Assembly (NCBI GenBank): GCA_964640795.1
Contig: CAZXIN010000007.1
Coordinates: 62,001-126,000 of the forward strand
DNA length: 64,000 nucleotides
Source of the DNA: M269 sp964640795
GTDB taxonomy: Bacteria > Pseudomonadota > Gammaproteobacteria > Enterobacterales > Alteromonadaceae
Reading direction: 5' to 3'
Of this stretch, positions 36,201 to 44,845 are shown piece after piece. Positions within the stretch are counted from its first letter, which is position 1; each line of letters opens with the position of its first letter. Below the pieces are notes generated by a model. The model had not been told where the DNA came from and did no database searches. It was given only the letters and a program-made list of their open reading frames with translations. The translations under genes and the position numbers were made by a program.

Positions 36201-37421
36201 ATGAAAAACTTTGGACCAGGCTTTTTAGTAGCCGCTGCTTTTATTGGACCAGGCACTATTACAACGGCAAGCCTAGCGGGTTCAGGATACGGTTACACCT
36301 TAGTTTGGGCATTATTGTTTTCAGTTTTTGCAACTATTTTATTTCAAGAAATGAGCGCGCGTCTTGGCCTCGTCACTCAATCAGGGTTAGCAGATGCCAT
36401 GCGACAATATTTTGTCCATCCAGTATCACGCGTATTTGTGTTAGGGCTTGTTATCGGTGCAATCGGCATTGGTAATGCCGCATACGAAGCTGGGAATTTG
36501 ACCGGCGCTGGACTCGGTATTAGTGCGGTTTTACCTGGAGAGTCTAGTTTGTGGGTGCTTATACTCGGTGCTGTATCCATTCTATTGCTTGGTACAGGAA
36601 AATACAGTCTGATTCAAAATACCTTAGTGACACTCGTTATTATGATGAGCATCACTTTTATCACAACAATGGTGATTAGCCAGCCAGATATATCTCACTT
36701 ATTCAGAGGCGCATTCTTACTTGAATTACCGACTGGTTCTGAGCTTATCGTTATAGCGCTAATAGGTACCACCATCGTACCTTACAATCTCTTCTTGCAC
36801 TCCTCACTCGTATCTCAGCAATATCAAGAACTCGGATCAGCGCAAGCAGAGGGTAATACAGCCCTTGAGAAAGCGCTGAAACAAACACGATGGGATACAG
36901 GATTGTCAATCGGGCTTGGCGGTTTAATAACATTAGCCATTATCTCAACATCTGCTGTCGCATTTTTTAATCAGCCACAAAGTTTCAACGCCACGACAAT
37001 GGCAACACAACTGGAACCTCTTCTCGGCCAATATGCTAGCTTATTTTTCGCCGTTGGCTTATTTGCTGCTGGGCTTACTAGTTCCATTACCGCACCGCTT
37101 GCAACAGCTTACGCCGTTAGTGGTGTCTTGGGTTGGAAGCTTGATATCAGTACACCTAAATTTAAATTCGTGTGGCTCACAATTATTCTGATAGGCATGA
37201 GTAGTGCCGTTTTAGGATTTAAACCGCTTGCTTTAATCTTATTCGCACAAGCCACTAACGGCCTGTTATTACCTGTTATTGCTCTGTTCTTGTTATTTAC
37301 GATGAACAATAAAGCAATCCTTGGAGACTATACCAATGGATGGCTTGCTAACACACTTGGCGGTATAGTCGTTGCTCTGGTGAGTGCTTTGGGCTTGTTT
37401 AAGTTGTACTCGCTGTTTTAA
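36201..37421 (+). CDS. Nramp-family transporter with non-standard metal site
   Basis: 406 residues, about 11 membrane segments. Overall pattern fits the Nramp family, including PYNLFLHSS in the sixth segment. However the first-segment DPGN motif is GPGT (residues 16-19; Asp replaced by Gly) and the sixth-segment MPHN is VPYN (193-196; the metal-binding Met replaced by Val). In ordinary MntH the Asp, Asn and Met coordinate Mn or Fe. Here only Asn196 is kept, so a different substrate is likely. It lies downstream of a terminator with its own candidate promoter and has no clear ribosome binding site before the ATG. Confidence 0.8.
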   Translation: MKNFGPGFLVAAAFIGPGTITTASLAGSGYGYTLVWALLFSVFATILFQEMSARLGLVTQSGLADAMRQYFVHPVSRVFVLGLVIGAIGIGNAAYEAGNLTGAGLGISAVLPGESSLWVLILGAVSILLLGTGKYSLIQNTLVTLVIMMSITFITTMVISQPDISHLFRGAFLLELPTGSELIVIALIGTTIVPYNLFLHSSLVSQQYQELGSAQAEGNTALEKALKQTRWDTGLSIGLGGLITLAIISTSAVAFFNQPQSFNATTMATQLEPLLGQYASLFFAVGLFAAGLTSSITAPLATAYAVSGVLGWKLDISTPKFKFVWLTIILIGMSSAVLGFKPLALILFAQATNGLLLPVIALFLLFTMNNKAILGDYTNGWLANTLGGIVVALVSALGLFKLYSLF

Positions 37422-37484
37422 AATATCGCTTTTAATTCGTTTGGCGATAAAGAGCTAAACTCATCGTATCAATCAAGGTAAGTC

Positions 37485-38357
37485 ATGATTGCCCATTTTA
37501 TCGGCGCAGTGTCGTTTTTACTGTATTTTATTAATACACTGTTCTGGGTTGTTCCCATTCTTATTTTGTCACTACTCAAATTCCTCATTCCTTTATCATT
37601 TTGGCAAACTTGGACGTCCTATTTACTAGACGGCTGCGCCACCATGTGGGTGATTTGCAACAACGTTAATCAAGATATCACTGCATCGACAGATTGGCAG
37701 GTCACTGGATTTGATGGTTTGTCAGAAAGGGAGTGGTACTTAGTTATTGCTAATCACCAATCTTGGGTGGATATATTGGTATTGCAAAGAGTTTTTAATC
37801 GGCAAATCCCCTTTTTAAAGTTCTTTTTAAAAAAGGAGCTGATATGGGTGCCCGTCTTAGGGCTAGCTTGGTGGGCTTTAGATTTTCCTTTTATGCGTCG
37901 ATATAGCAAAGCATTTATTGAGAAAAACCCACACCTCAAAGGGAAGGATTTAGAAACAACGAAAAAGGCTTGTGAAAAGTTCCAATACAAACCTGTTAGT
38001 GTCATGAATTTTGTTGAAGGAACAAGATTCACACAAGAAAAACACAAAAAACAGAACAGCCGCTTTACCCACTTGCTTGAACCCAGAGCAGGAGGTATTG
38101 CTTTTGTGTTAAGTGCTATGGGTAGTCAATTAGGCAAACTCGTTGATGTAACCATCTATTATCCCAATGGTACACCGACATTTTGGGACTTTGTCAGCGG
38201 TCAGGTTGGTCGTATTAACGTTACAATAGACGTAACCAGCACTGAAGACTTATTGAATTTAGACTATTTCGAAAACCCTGAGCAACGAACACAGTTTCAA
38301 AGTTGGTTGACAGAAAGGTGGCAAGAAAAGGACATTATTATTAAGCAGTATGACTAA
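37485..38357 (+). CDS. YihG-like 1-acylglycerol-3-phosphate acyltransferase (first copy)
   Basis: 290 residues with N-terminal membrane segments (about 5-35). Acyltransferase motif I is NHQSWVD (NHx4D), motif III FVEGTRF, plus the family stretch KFFLKKELIWVPVLG and FMRRYSK. It resembles E. coli YihG, which transfers an acyl chain to lysophosphatidic acid at the inner membrane with its own chain preference. AAGG lies ahead of the ATG. The stop overlaps the start of a homologous second copy by 8 bases. Confidence 0.88.
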   Translation: MIAHFIGAVSFLLYFINTLFWVVPILILSLLKFLIPLSFWQTWTSYLLDGCATMWVICNNVNQDITASTDWQVTGFDGLSEREWYLVIANHQSWVDILVLQRVFNRQIPFLKFFLKKELIWVPVLGLAWWALDFPFMRRYSKAFIEKNPHLKGKDLETTKKACEKFQYKPVSVMNFVEGTRFTQEKHKKQNSRFTHLLEPRAGGIAFVLSAMGSQLGKLVDVTIYYPNGTPTFWDFVSGQVGRINVTIDVTSTEDLLNLDYFENPEQRTQFQSWLTERWQEKDIIIKQYD

Positions 38358-39258
38358 TGCAGCATCAACGTTAATTAGCTACGTTAAATTTCCTCTACAT
38401 CTCTTATTACAGTCGCTCAACGTGTTCTTTTGGGGCGTACTTATTATCGGGCTAGGGCTTTTAAAGTTCGTTGTCCGCATTCAACCTGCCATCGGCACAA
38501 TGAATATACTAGCCGGAAAGATGGAGAAAGCATTTGGCCTTTGCAGTATTAAACTCATCAAGTTGTTCAATAATATTCATTGGGATATAGAGATAGATGA
38601 CAGCATTAATAAAGAACACTGGTATTTACTGATTGCCAATCATATATGCTGGTTAGACATCGTACTTATTATGAGCTTATCGGTTGGCCGCTTCCCTCCT
38701 CCTAAATTTTTCCTTAAAAAAGAACTCATTTGGATTCCGTTCATAGGGTTAGGTGCTTGGGCCTTGGATATGCCTTTTATGCAACGCTACTCAAAACAGT
38801 TTTTGCAAAAAAAACCACAACTGAAAGGTAAGGATATTGAAGCAACTCGTGAGTCATGTCGTAAATTCAAGCAAACGCCAACTACGGTAGTTAATTTTGT
38901 TGAAGGGTCTCGTTGCACTCCAGCCAAACAGCAACAGAAAAACAGCCCATTCAAGCACTTACTCCCAGCAAAAGCTGGGGGAATATCTTTTACGTTAGGG
39001 GCTATGGGTGAGCAATTCACACACTTACTCGATGCCACCATCGCTTATCCGCAAAATACTCATAGTGTTATGGTCGATCTATTAAAGGGGGACTTGACTC
39101 AGGTTGTTATTAAAGTTCAAGCAAAAGAGATCTCTCCAAGCTTAATCGGCAATTACGCAGACGATGAAAAATATCGTCAACAATTCCAAGCTTGGCTAAA
39201 CAATATCTGGCAAGAAAAAGATATTGTTTTGGAAGAAATACAAAACGTGGCAAAGTAG
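38350..39258 (+). CDS. YihG-like 1-acylglycerol-3-phosphate acyltransferase (second copy)
   Basis: 302 residues, same architecture as the gene before it: N-terminal membrane segment (about 15-40), motif I NHICWLD (NHx4D kept), motif III FVEGSRC, and KFFLKKELIWIPFIG and FMQRYSK. The two are clearly diverged tandem duplicates. Translation is coupled to the first copy by an 8-base overlap. Different substrate (acyl chain) preference is the simplest reason for keeping both, but it cannot be read from the sequence. Confidence 0.88.
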   Translation: MTNAASTLISYVKFPLHLLLQSLNVFFWGVLIIGLGLLKFVVRIQPAIGTMNILAGKMEKAFGLCSIKLIKLFNNIHWDIEIDDSINKEHWYLLIANHICWLDIVLIMSLSVGRFPPPKFFLKKELIWIPFIGLGAWALDMPFMQRYSKQFLQKKPQLKGKDIEATRESCRKFKQTPTTVVNFVEGSRCTPAKQQQKNSPFKHLLPAKAGGISFTLGAMGEQFTHLLDATIAYPQNTHSVMVDLLKGDLTQVVIKVQAKEISPSLIGNYADDEKYRQQFQAWLNNIWQEKDIVLEEIQNVAK

Positions 39259-39301
39259 CACTCATTGGACTCAAGACGTTATCAGATAGGATCATGAAAG
39301 A

Positions 39302-40558
39302 ATGGCTGAATCTTCAACTGCCTACTTGGCAGACAACCTTATTAAGCTAGTGCAGAAATTTGGCTTCACACTGAGCAGTGAACAATCACTTTATCAGCTA
39401 TTGGCGCTTTCATCTCTTTTCGTGATAGCACTTGTTGGCTTCTACATCAGTCGTTATATATTGCACAAAATCGTGCTGAGCTTTATCGCTAAAAGTAAAA
39501 CACTGTGGGACGACAGGCTAGTTGAGTATGGTTTCTTCAATCGAGCAGCGCATTTAGCCCCATCCCTAACGTTATATCTGCTTTCTCCAGGACTATTTGA
39601 TACCTCATTAATCACCTATGTTGTCCTGAAGAAGTTCTCGCTTATTTACTTAATGACAAGTGTCTTGTTCGCTGCCCTTAGTGTATTGAATAGCGGTGAG
39701 GCAATCTATAATGAGTCAGCGCTTGCCAAGAGGGCTCCTATTCGTGGGTTTGTTCAAGTAGCTAAGTTAGTACTTACACTCATTTATATCATCCTAGGTA
39801 TTGCTGAATTACTCGACAAGTCACCGCTCATCCTTATTTCAGGGTTAGGGGCTGTCACAGCCATTATCTTATTGTTGTTTAGAGACGCGATTCTAGGTTT
39901 TGTTGCCGGTATTCAAATCGCAGCCAATCGTATGGTTAACAATGGTGACTGGATAGAGATGCCTAAATACCATGCTGACGGAGATGTACTAGCTGTGGGG
40001 TTGACCACTGTTAAAGTCCAAAATTGGGATAAGAGTATTTCAACCATCCCGACCCATGCTTTGATCTCTGAACCTGTAAAGAATTGGCGGGGTATGCAAG
40101 AATCAGATGGACGGCGTATCAAGCGTTCTCTGCATATTGATATTCAATCGACTAAGTTTTGCAACCAATCACTGCTCGACCATGTACAGAATTTACATAT
40201 ATTAAAGCCCTATCTTGAAAAGAAAAATGATGAGTTACTACAAGATCGCAAGAAAAGAGAACTAAGCGATGACGATATTATTAACGCGCGTAAACTCACA
40301 AATTTAGGGACTTTTAGAGCCTATATGCAAGCATATATTGATACACACCCTCTGGTAAATCATTCGATGACTTGCATGGTTAGGCAACTACCGGCTTCTG
40401 AGTTGGGTATCCCCCTAGAGGTATATTGCTTTAGCAAAATAAAAAATTGGGTGGAATACGAAGCCATACAAGCTGATATATTTGATCACTTTTTTGCGAT
40501 GCTCCCCTTATTCGAATTACGCGCTTATCAACGAGTAGGTGATAAACATGCGAATTGA
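39302..40558 (+). CDS. ybdG: YbdG-type mechanosensitive channel
   Basis: 418 residues with about five membrane segments, then an MscS-type beta domain. The region NNGDWIEMPKYHADGDVLAVGLTTVKVQNWDKSISTIPTHAL (residues about 215-256, shown as a pattern) matches E. coli YbdG (415 residues), a small-conductance channel that opens under mild hypo-osmotic stress. The DGRRIKR and RAYMQAYIDTHPLVNHSMTCMVRQL features in the C-terminal domain are characteristic. It lies 43 bases after the second acyltransferase gene and may belong to the same transcript. Confidence 0.9.
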   Translation: MAESSTAYLADNLIKLVQKFGFTLSSEQSLYQLLALSSLFVIALVGFYISRYILHKIVLSFIAKSKTLWDDRLVEYGFFNRAAHLAPSLTLYLLSPGLFDTSLITYVVLKKFSLIYLMTSVLFAALSVLNSGEAIYNESALAKRAPIRGFVQVAKLVLTLIYIILGIAELLDKSPLILISGLGAVTAIILLLFRDAILGFVAGIQIAANRMVNNGDWIEMPKYHADGDVLAVGLTTVKVQNWDKSISTIPTHALISEPVKNWRGMQESDGRRIKRSLHIDIQSTKFCNQSLLDHVQNLHILKPYLEKKNDELLQDRKKRELSDDDIINARKLTNLGTFRAYMQAYIDTHPLVNHSMTCMVRQLPASELGIPLEVYCFSKIKNWVEYEAIQADIFDHFFAMLPLFELRAYQRVGDKHAN

Positions 40559-40580
40559 GCTCCAATAACAAACATAAGGA

Positions 40581-41468
40581 TCAAACTGAGATATCGATTA
40601 AGAAATCTTTATACAGTTTAAGTACATGATCAGGTAACTCAAGTTGAGGATAGTGCCCAGCATTAATCGCATGAGCGTCTGCATTTGCGATGAGCTCTTT
40701 GTACCTATCTAGCATGTGCTGACCTGAAATAGGATCGTGAATCCCATTAATAAAGCGTAAAGGGACTTTTGTCTGCTGCATCGCCTCAAGCCAACTATCT
40801 CTGTGTACTCTGCGTTCATCAAGATATCCGAGCATCTTCTGCAAAACACGTCGCCCGTTATTTTCGTTCAGCAATTGCCACAATATATCAATTTCATCTG
40901 TTTTAGGTGGCGTCTCGGGGCCAAAAATACGCTTGAAGCTTTTATGCAGTGTTGCTTTAGTCATCAATCGACTGAATAAAGGGCCTAAAGGACCTTTAAG
41001 CAGTTTCTGAGTTAATAGAGGCCTATGACTCTCTGGGAAGAGGCCTCCATTTAAGAAACATAAGCTGGACACTTGGAAGCTCAAATGCCCTGTATGATGC
41101 CTCTTTAGAAGCTCTTGGGCGACAGAATTACCATAATCATGAGCAAGAATATGACAGGTTTTAATACCCTCTTTTTGCAACAAAGATTCGATGATATCTG
41201 CTTGCTCTAGAAGTGAGTATCTATGAGGGTATGGTTTGTCAGATAAACCATATCCCAACAGATCAAGCGCGATGACCTGATGAGACTTTTTCAAGCTAGG
41301 CCAGAGGTGATGCCAATCCCAAGCAGCACTCGGGAAGCCATGAATGAATAAAATAACTTGTCCTTTACCTGCTCGCCAATGTGCGACTTTATGCCCTTTA
41401 ACGAGTGTATAAACCGCACTCTCTTTATACATGCTCAATGTATTCAGGACATGGTTTTTGTTATTCAT
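40581..41468 (-). CDS. Alpha/beta hydrolase (MEST/epoxide-hydrolase-like)
   Basis: 295 residues, alpha/beta hydrolase fold. Oxyanion motif HGFPSAAWDWHHLWP, conserved DLLGYGLSDKP, and nucleophile elbow AHDYGNSVAQELL, where the nucleophile position is Asp, as in epoxide hydrolases, haloalkane dehalogenases and vertebrate MEST (AHDYG). The late histidine is in NAGHYPQLE. The substrate is unknown. No signal peptide, so cytoplasmic. Convergent with ybdG, with 22 bases between the stops. Confidence 0.82.
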   Translation of the reverse strand: MNNKNHVLNTLSMYKESAVYTLVKGHKVAHWRAGKGQVILFIHGFPSAAWDWHHLWPSLKKSHQVIALDLLGYGLSDKPYPHRYSLLEQADIIESLLQKEGIKTCHILAHDYGNSVAQELLKRHHTGHLSFQVSSLCFLNGGLFPESHRPLLTQKLLKGPLGPLFSRLMTKATLHKSFKRIFGPETPPKTDEIDILWQLLNENNGRRVLQKMLGYLDERRVHRDSWLEAMQQTKVPLRFINGIHDPISGQHMLDRYKELIANADAHAINAGHYPQLELPDHVLKLYKDFLIDISV

Positions 41469-41621
41469 TGCGAATACTCTTCACAGCAACTGTTTTCAAT
41501 ATCCTATAGGCTAAGAGAACCGAATACCATTGCGAAGTTATACCAACCCACACAGGCAAAACAAACACAACTTATCAAATGAAGTGGATAAAAGTAGATA
41601 AAGAGCAGGTGCGTCACGACA

Positions 41622-41656
41622 AATAAAAAAAGGCCAAGCATGACAGGTGCTTGGCC
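41622..41656 (-). terminator. Rho-independent terminator of ahpF
   Basis: GGCCAAGCA (41632-41640) pairs with TGCTTGGCC (41648-41656), loop of 7; on the minus strand it is followed by a run of seven T. It lies 28 bases after the ahpF stop. Confidence 0.9.
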
Positions 41657-41684
41657 CAAAGGACCTCAAGGGAATCGAGGATTT

Positions 41685-43283
41685 TTAAGCTGCGACTTCT
41701 TGTACTGTAGGCACTGATTGGCGAATAAGGTAATCGAAAGCACCTAATGACGCTGTAGCACCATCACCCATTGCAATAATGATTTGCTTGTATGCGGATG
41801 TTGTCACATCACCAGCTGCAAATACGCCTGGCACTGATGTTTCGCCTTTATTGTTGACGATAATCTCGCCACGCTCTGTTGTATCAATATCGCCTTTCAA
41901 CCACTCAGAATTGGGTACTAGGCCGATTTGTACAAAAATTCCTTCGAGTTCAATCGTTTGTGATTTATCCGTTGATCTGTCGGTGTAAACTAAGCCATTG
42001 ACACGATTACCATCTCCGGTAACTTCTGTTGTTAGCGCATTCAAGATAATCGTGATATTGCCCATAGAACTGGCTTTATCTTGAAGCACCTGATCAGCTC
42101 GAAGTTTTGAGTCAAACTCAAGCACAGTGACATGTTCAACAATATTAGCGAGGTCGATGGCTGCTTCGATACCTGAGTTACCGCCACCAATAACAGCAAC
42201 GCGTTTACCTTTGAATAACGGACCATCACAATGTGGGCAGTAAGCAACGCCTTTACCGCGATACTCCTGCTCACCAGGGACATTCATTTCTCTCCATCTG
42301 GCACCTGTTGCTACGATGACAGACTTACTAGACAATTTGGCACCATTGTCTAATTCAATTTCAATAACGTCCCCTAAAGCAGTTGTAACTTTGTTAAGCT
42401 TCACGGCTTTATTGTCGTCCATGATATCTACGTCATAATCACGCACGTGTTCTTCTAAGCCTGCAACCAATTTAGGGCCTTCGGTTTTCTTCACCGATAT
42501 AAAGTTCTCAATACCGACAGTTTCGGCTACTTGTCCGCCAAACTTATCCGCAACAATACCTGTACGAATACCTTTTCTTGCCGAATAAATCGCTGCAGAG
42601 GCTCCTGCTGGCCCACCGCCAACAATTAACATATCAAACGGTGCTTTTTCATTAAGCTGTTCAGCTTGTTTTTCGCCGGCATTTGGATCGATCTTCTTTA
42701 AAATTTGATCAATAGTGACTGCACCTTGGCTAAAGAGTTCACCATTAAGATAAACACTGGGCACAGCCATAATATTTCTTTCGTTCACCTCTTCTTGGAA
42801 TAAACTTCCGTCGATCATGGTGTTTGTAATTCTGGGGTTAATTGCAGACATCATATTTAATGCTTGGACCACACCTGGGCATGTTTGGCAGCTTAAGGAA
42901 ACAAAAGTTTCGAACGCCAAATCAATATTTAAATTAGCGATATAGTCAACCTGCTCTTCGGACAATTTAATGGGATGCCCACCACTGTGTAAAAGTGCCA
43001 ATACCAATGAGGTAAATTCATGACCTAACGGCACACCAGCAAACGTTATTTTGCTAGCAGTCTTGGTCGATACGACTTGCATTGAAGGCGCTCTAACCGA
43101 TGTATCTTGTTGCTCAACGATAGAAACCAAAGGTGACAATTGAGCAATTTCATCTGCAAGGGTTTTAATCTCTTGTGATTTCTTCGTTTGAAGTGTTTCA
43201 TCCAAGGCAAGATGTAACTCTACTTCTGACGTTAAATTTTCTAGATAAGCCTTTAATTGGGCGCTTAATTTTGGATCTAACAT
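41685..43283 (-). CDS. ahpF: Alkyl hydroperoxide reductase subunit F
   Basis: 532 residues. N-terminal tandem thioredoxin-fold domain with active site C-Q-T-C (SLSCQTCPGVVQ), FAD motif GGGPAGASAAIYSARKG, thioredoxin-reductase-type redox pair CPHC and NAD motif GGGNSGIEAAIDLA. It passes electrons from NADH to AhpC. It lies 78 bases downstream of ahpC on the same strand and has its own terminator. Confidence 0.96.
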   Translation of the reverse strand: MLDPKLSAQLKAYLENLTSEVELHLALDETLQTKKSQEIKTLADEIAQLSPLVSIVEQQDTSVRAPSMQVVSTKTASKITFAGVPLGHEFTSLVLALLHSGGHPIKLSEEQVDYIANLNIDLAFETFVSLSCQTCPGVVQALNMMSAINPRITNTMIDGSLFQEEVNERNIMAVPSVYLNGELFSQGAVTIDQILKKIDPNAGEKQAEQLNEKAPFDMLIVGGGPAGASAAIYSARKGIRTGIVADKFGGQVAETVGIENFISVKKTEGPKLVAGLEEHVRDYDVDIMDDNKAVKLNKVTTALGDVIEIELDNGAKLSSKSVIVATGARWREMNVPGEQEYRGKGVAYCPHCDGPLFKGKRVAVIGGGNSGIEAAIDLANIVEHVTVLEFDSKLRADQVLQDKASSMGNITIILNALTTEVTGDGNRVNGLVYTDRSTDKSQTIELEGIFVQIGLVPNSEWLKGDIDTTERGEIIVNNKGETSVPGVFAAGDVTTSAYKQIIIAMGDGATASLGAFDYLIRQSVPTVQEVAA

Positions 43284-43361
43284 AGTCCACCTCGACTGAA
43301 TTTAGTTTAAAAAGAGTAGAGGTGCTCCTTATTTGGAGCACCACAATGGAAAACCTATACC

Positions 43362-43931
43362 TTAGATTTTTCCAACAAGGTCAAGAGAAGGTGCAAGGGT
43401 TTCTTCACCTGGCTGCCATGCTGCAGGGCAAACTTCACCGTCGTGTCCAGCAACATATTGAGCAGCTTGGACTTTACGCACTAATTCAGAAGCTGAACGG
43501 CCAATTCCTAGGTCATGAATTTCAGCAACCTTTATCTCGCCTTCAGGGTTAACAACAAATGTACCGCGAAGTGCTAAACCATCTTCTTCAATCATCACAC
43601 CGAAATTACGTGTGATACGGCCAGTTGGGTCGCCGATCATTGGGAAAGTGATTTTTCCAATCGTGTCAGACGTGTCATGCCATGCTTTATGAGTGAAATG
43701 CGTGTCAGTAGATACTGAATAAACTTCAACACCCATCTCTTGTAGTTGGGCATAGTAATCCGCTAAATCACCTAATTCTGTAGGACATACGAAAGTGAAA
43801 TCAGCTGGGTAAAACATGAAGATAGCCCACTTACCTGAAACGTCTTTTTCACTCACTTCAATGAACTCACCATTGTGGAAAGCTGTCGCGTTAAACGGTT
43901 GGATTTTCGTATTAATAATTGACTGAGTCAT
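43362..43931 (-). CDS. ahpC: Alkyl hydroperoxide reductase subunit C
   Basis: 189 residues, typical 2-Cys peroxiredoxin of the AhpC (Prx1) type. Peroxidatic Cys49 in FTFVCPTELGD and resolving Cys168 in GEVCPAAW. It reduces hydrogen peroxide, organic peroxides and peroxynitrite with electrons from AhpF. No clear OxyR site could be confirmed upstream, although the region is AT-rich and contains ATAG and CTAT fragments. Confidence 0.97.
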   Translation of the reverse strand: MTQSIINTKIQPFNATAFHNGEFIEVSEKDVSGKWAIFMFYPADFTFVCPTELGDLADYYAQLQEMGVEVYSVSTDTHFTHKAWHDTSDTIGKITFPMIGDPTGRITRNFGVMIEEDGLALRGTFVVNPEGEIKVAEIHDLGIGRSASELVRKVQAAQYVAGHDGEVCPAAWQPGEETLAPSLDLVGKI

Positions 43932-44135
43932 AATAATTCCTAAAAGTTAAGTTATATAAGATGTTGTCTTGGGAATTATAATAGGTGTTCAGTAATAACT
44001 ATTAAAATAGTAGTTTTAGATGGTGTTAATCAGTTTTTATGATTCAGAAAATACCGCCAATATTACTGAGTACTTATTGGCCGACCACAGAGGTGAAACT
44101 GGAGTTAGAAAACCCCAGTTTAGATATAAAGAGCC

Positions 44136-44256
44136 TAGAGTGTATTGATTTTTACTCCATAGGTTTTGTTCCAAATAAAGGCTTTTTGATTGCGACGCGC
44201 ACTGGTAAGCCTATAAACATAAACCCAAAGTACGCTGCAAAGAGCAACACGCCCTA
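44136..44256. mobile_element. MITE-like element, copy A
   Basis: About 121 bp flanked by TA on both sides, with imperfect inverted ends: left GAGTGTATTGATTTTT (from 44138) and right end, read inward on the minus strand, GGGCGTGTTGCTCTTT (from 44254). It shares the internal GGTTTTGTTCCAAATAAAGGCTTTTTGATTG-type stretch (44162-44192) with copies B and C. It encodes nothing convincing. Its right border supplies the TAG stop codon of the RidA-like gene. Confidence 0.65.
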
Positions 44257-44727
44257 GTCTATAATAACGGTGGTTTCTACTTCCAACATAATGGAAGGTA
44301 GATACAATCCTTTAACTTCAACCCAAGTAGAAGACGGGTATTTATCCTTATTGTAATATTCTAGACGCACTCCCTGAGCATCAGCCATTGCTCGCATATC
44401 TGTTGTAAAAATAGTTTCCTTAACGATATTGTCCGACGTCACTCCGTAGTCAGTTAGTATTCTATTTAAGTAGGTATAGACAGAATGGATTTGCTCTTCC
44501 ATTGTTTCCCCCTGCCCTGTTATACCTGAAATATGCAGTGTATTACCTACTTTAACAACTTGCGTATAACCGTATTCAGCTTCCCATTCACCATAATATT
44601 TGCGCTCGATCGTTTGTTTTTGTTGATACGACTGTGATCTATCAGGCGAGTCACTAACACTCAATACACAACCTGACAAAGACAGGGAGCAAACGATACC
44701 AACACAAAACAGTTTAAAATTAGGCAT
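44254..44727 (-). CDS. RidA-like (YjgF/UK114) lipoprotein
   Basis: 157 residues. A lipoprotein signal ends in LSGC (Cys20), then a linker and a RidA-fold domain (about 50-157; VVKVGNTLHISGITGQG, SVYTYLNRILTDYGVTSDNIVKETIF, LEVETTVII). RidA proteins hydrolyse reactive enamines/imines in the cytosol using an arginine in a PARxxVEV motif; here that motif is PSSTWVEV, so the arginine is missing, and the protein is exported. It is thus probably not an enamine deaminase. The stop codon falls exactly at the border of MITE copy A. Confidence 0.8.
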   Translation of the reverse strand: MPNFKLFCVGIVCSLSLSGCVLSVSDSPDRSQSYQQKQTIERKYYGEWEAEYGYTQVVKVGNTLHISGITGQGETMEEQIHSVYTYLNRILTDYGVTSDNIVKETIFTTDMRAMADAQGVRLEYYNKDKYPSSTWVEVKGLYLPSIMLEVETTVIID

Positions 44728-44764
44728 AGAATTCCTTAAGTCATTAAAAACATTTCTCTCATTC

Positions 44765-44835
44765 TAGGACTTGTTGGCCTTTGCTGTATAGATTTGTTTT
44801 AAGTAAAGGCTTTTTGATTGCGGTGCACAGTGCCT
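44765..44835. mobile_element. MITE-like element, copy B (one end only)
   Basis: TA at 44765-44766 is followed by GGACTTGTTGGCCTTTGCTG and then AAGTAAAGGCTTTTTGATTG (44801-44820), matching the left half of copies A and C. No matching right end is visible before the ntrC stop at 44846, so the copy appears truncated. The right limit given is approximate. Confidence 0.55.
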
Positions 44836-44845
44836 ATAGTATGAC

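Noticed and set aside
36068..36475. 135-codon forward frame overlapping the Nramp gene
   Set aside because: It begins in the terminator T-run and is a different frame over the real gene, with no signals.
43932..44040. OxyR operator upstream of ahpC
   Set aside because: ATAG and CTAT fragments occur, but not with the 7-base spacing of the four-part OxyR motif.
44039..44257. 72-codon forward frame next to ahpC
   Set aside because: Most of it is MITE copy A and the rest is intergenic; no start signal.
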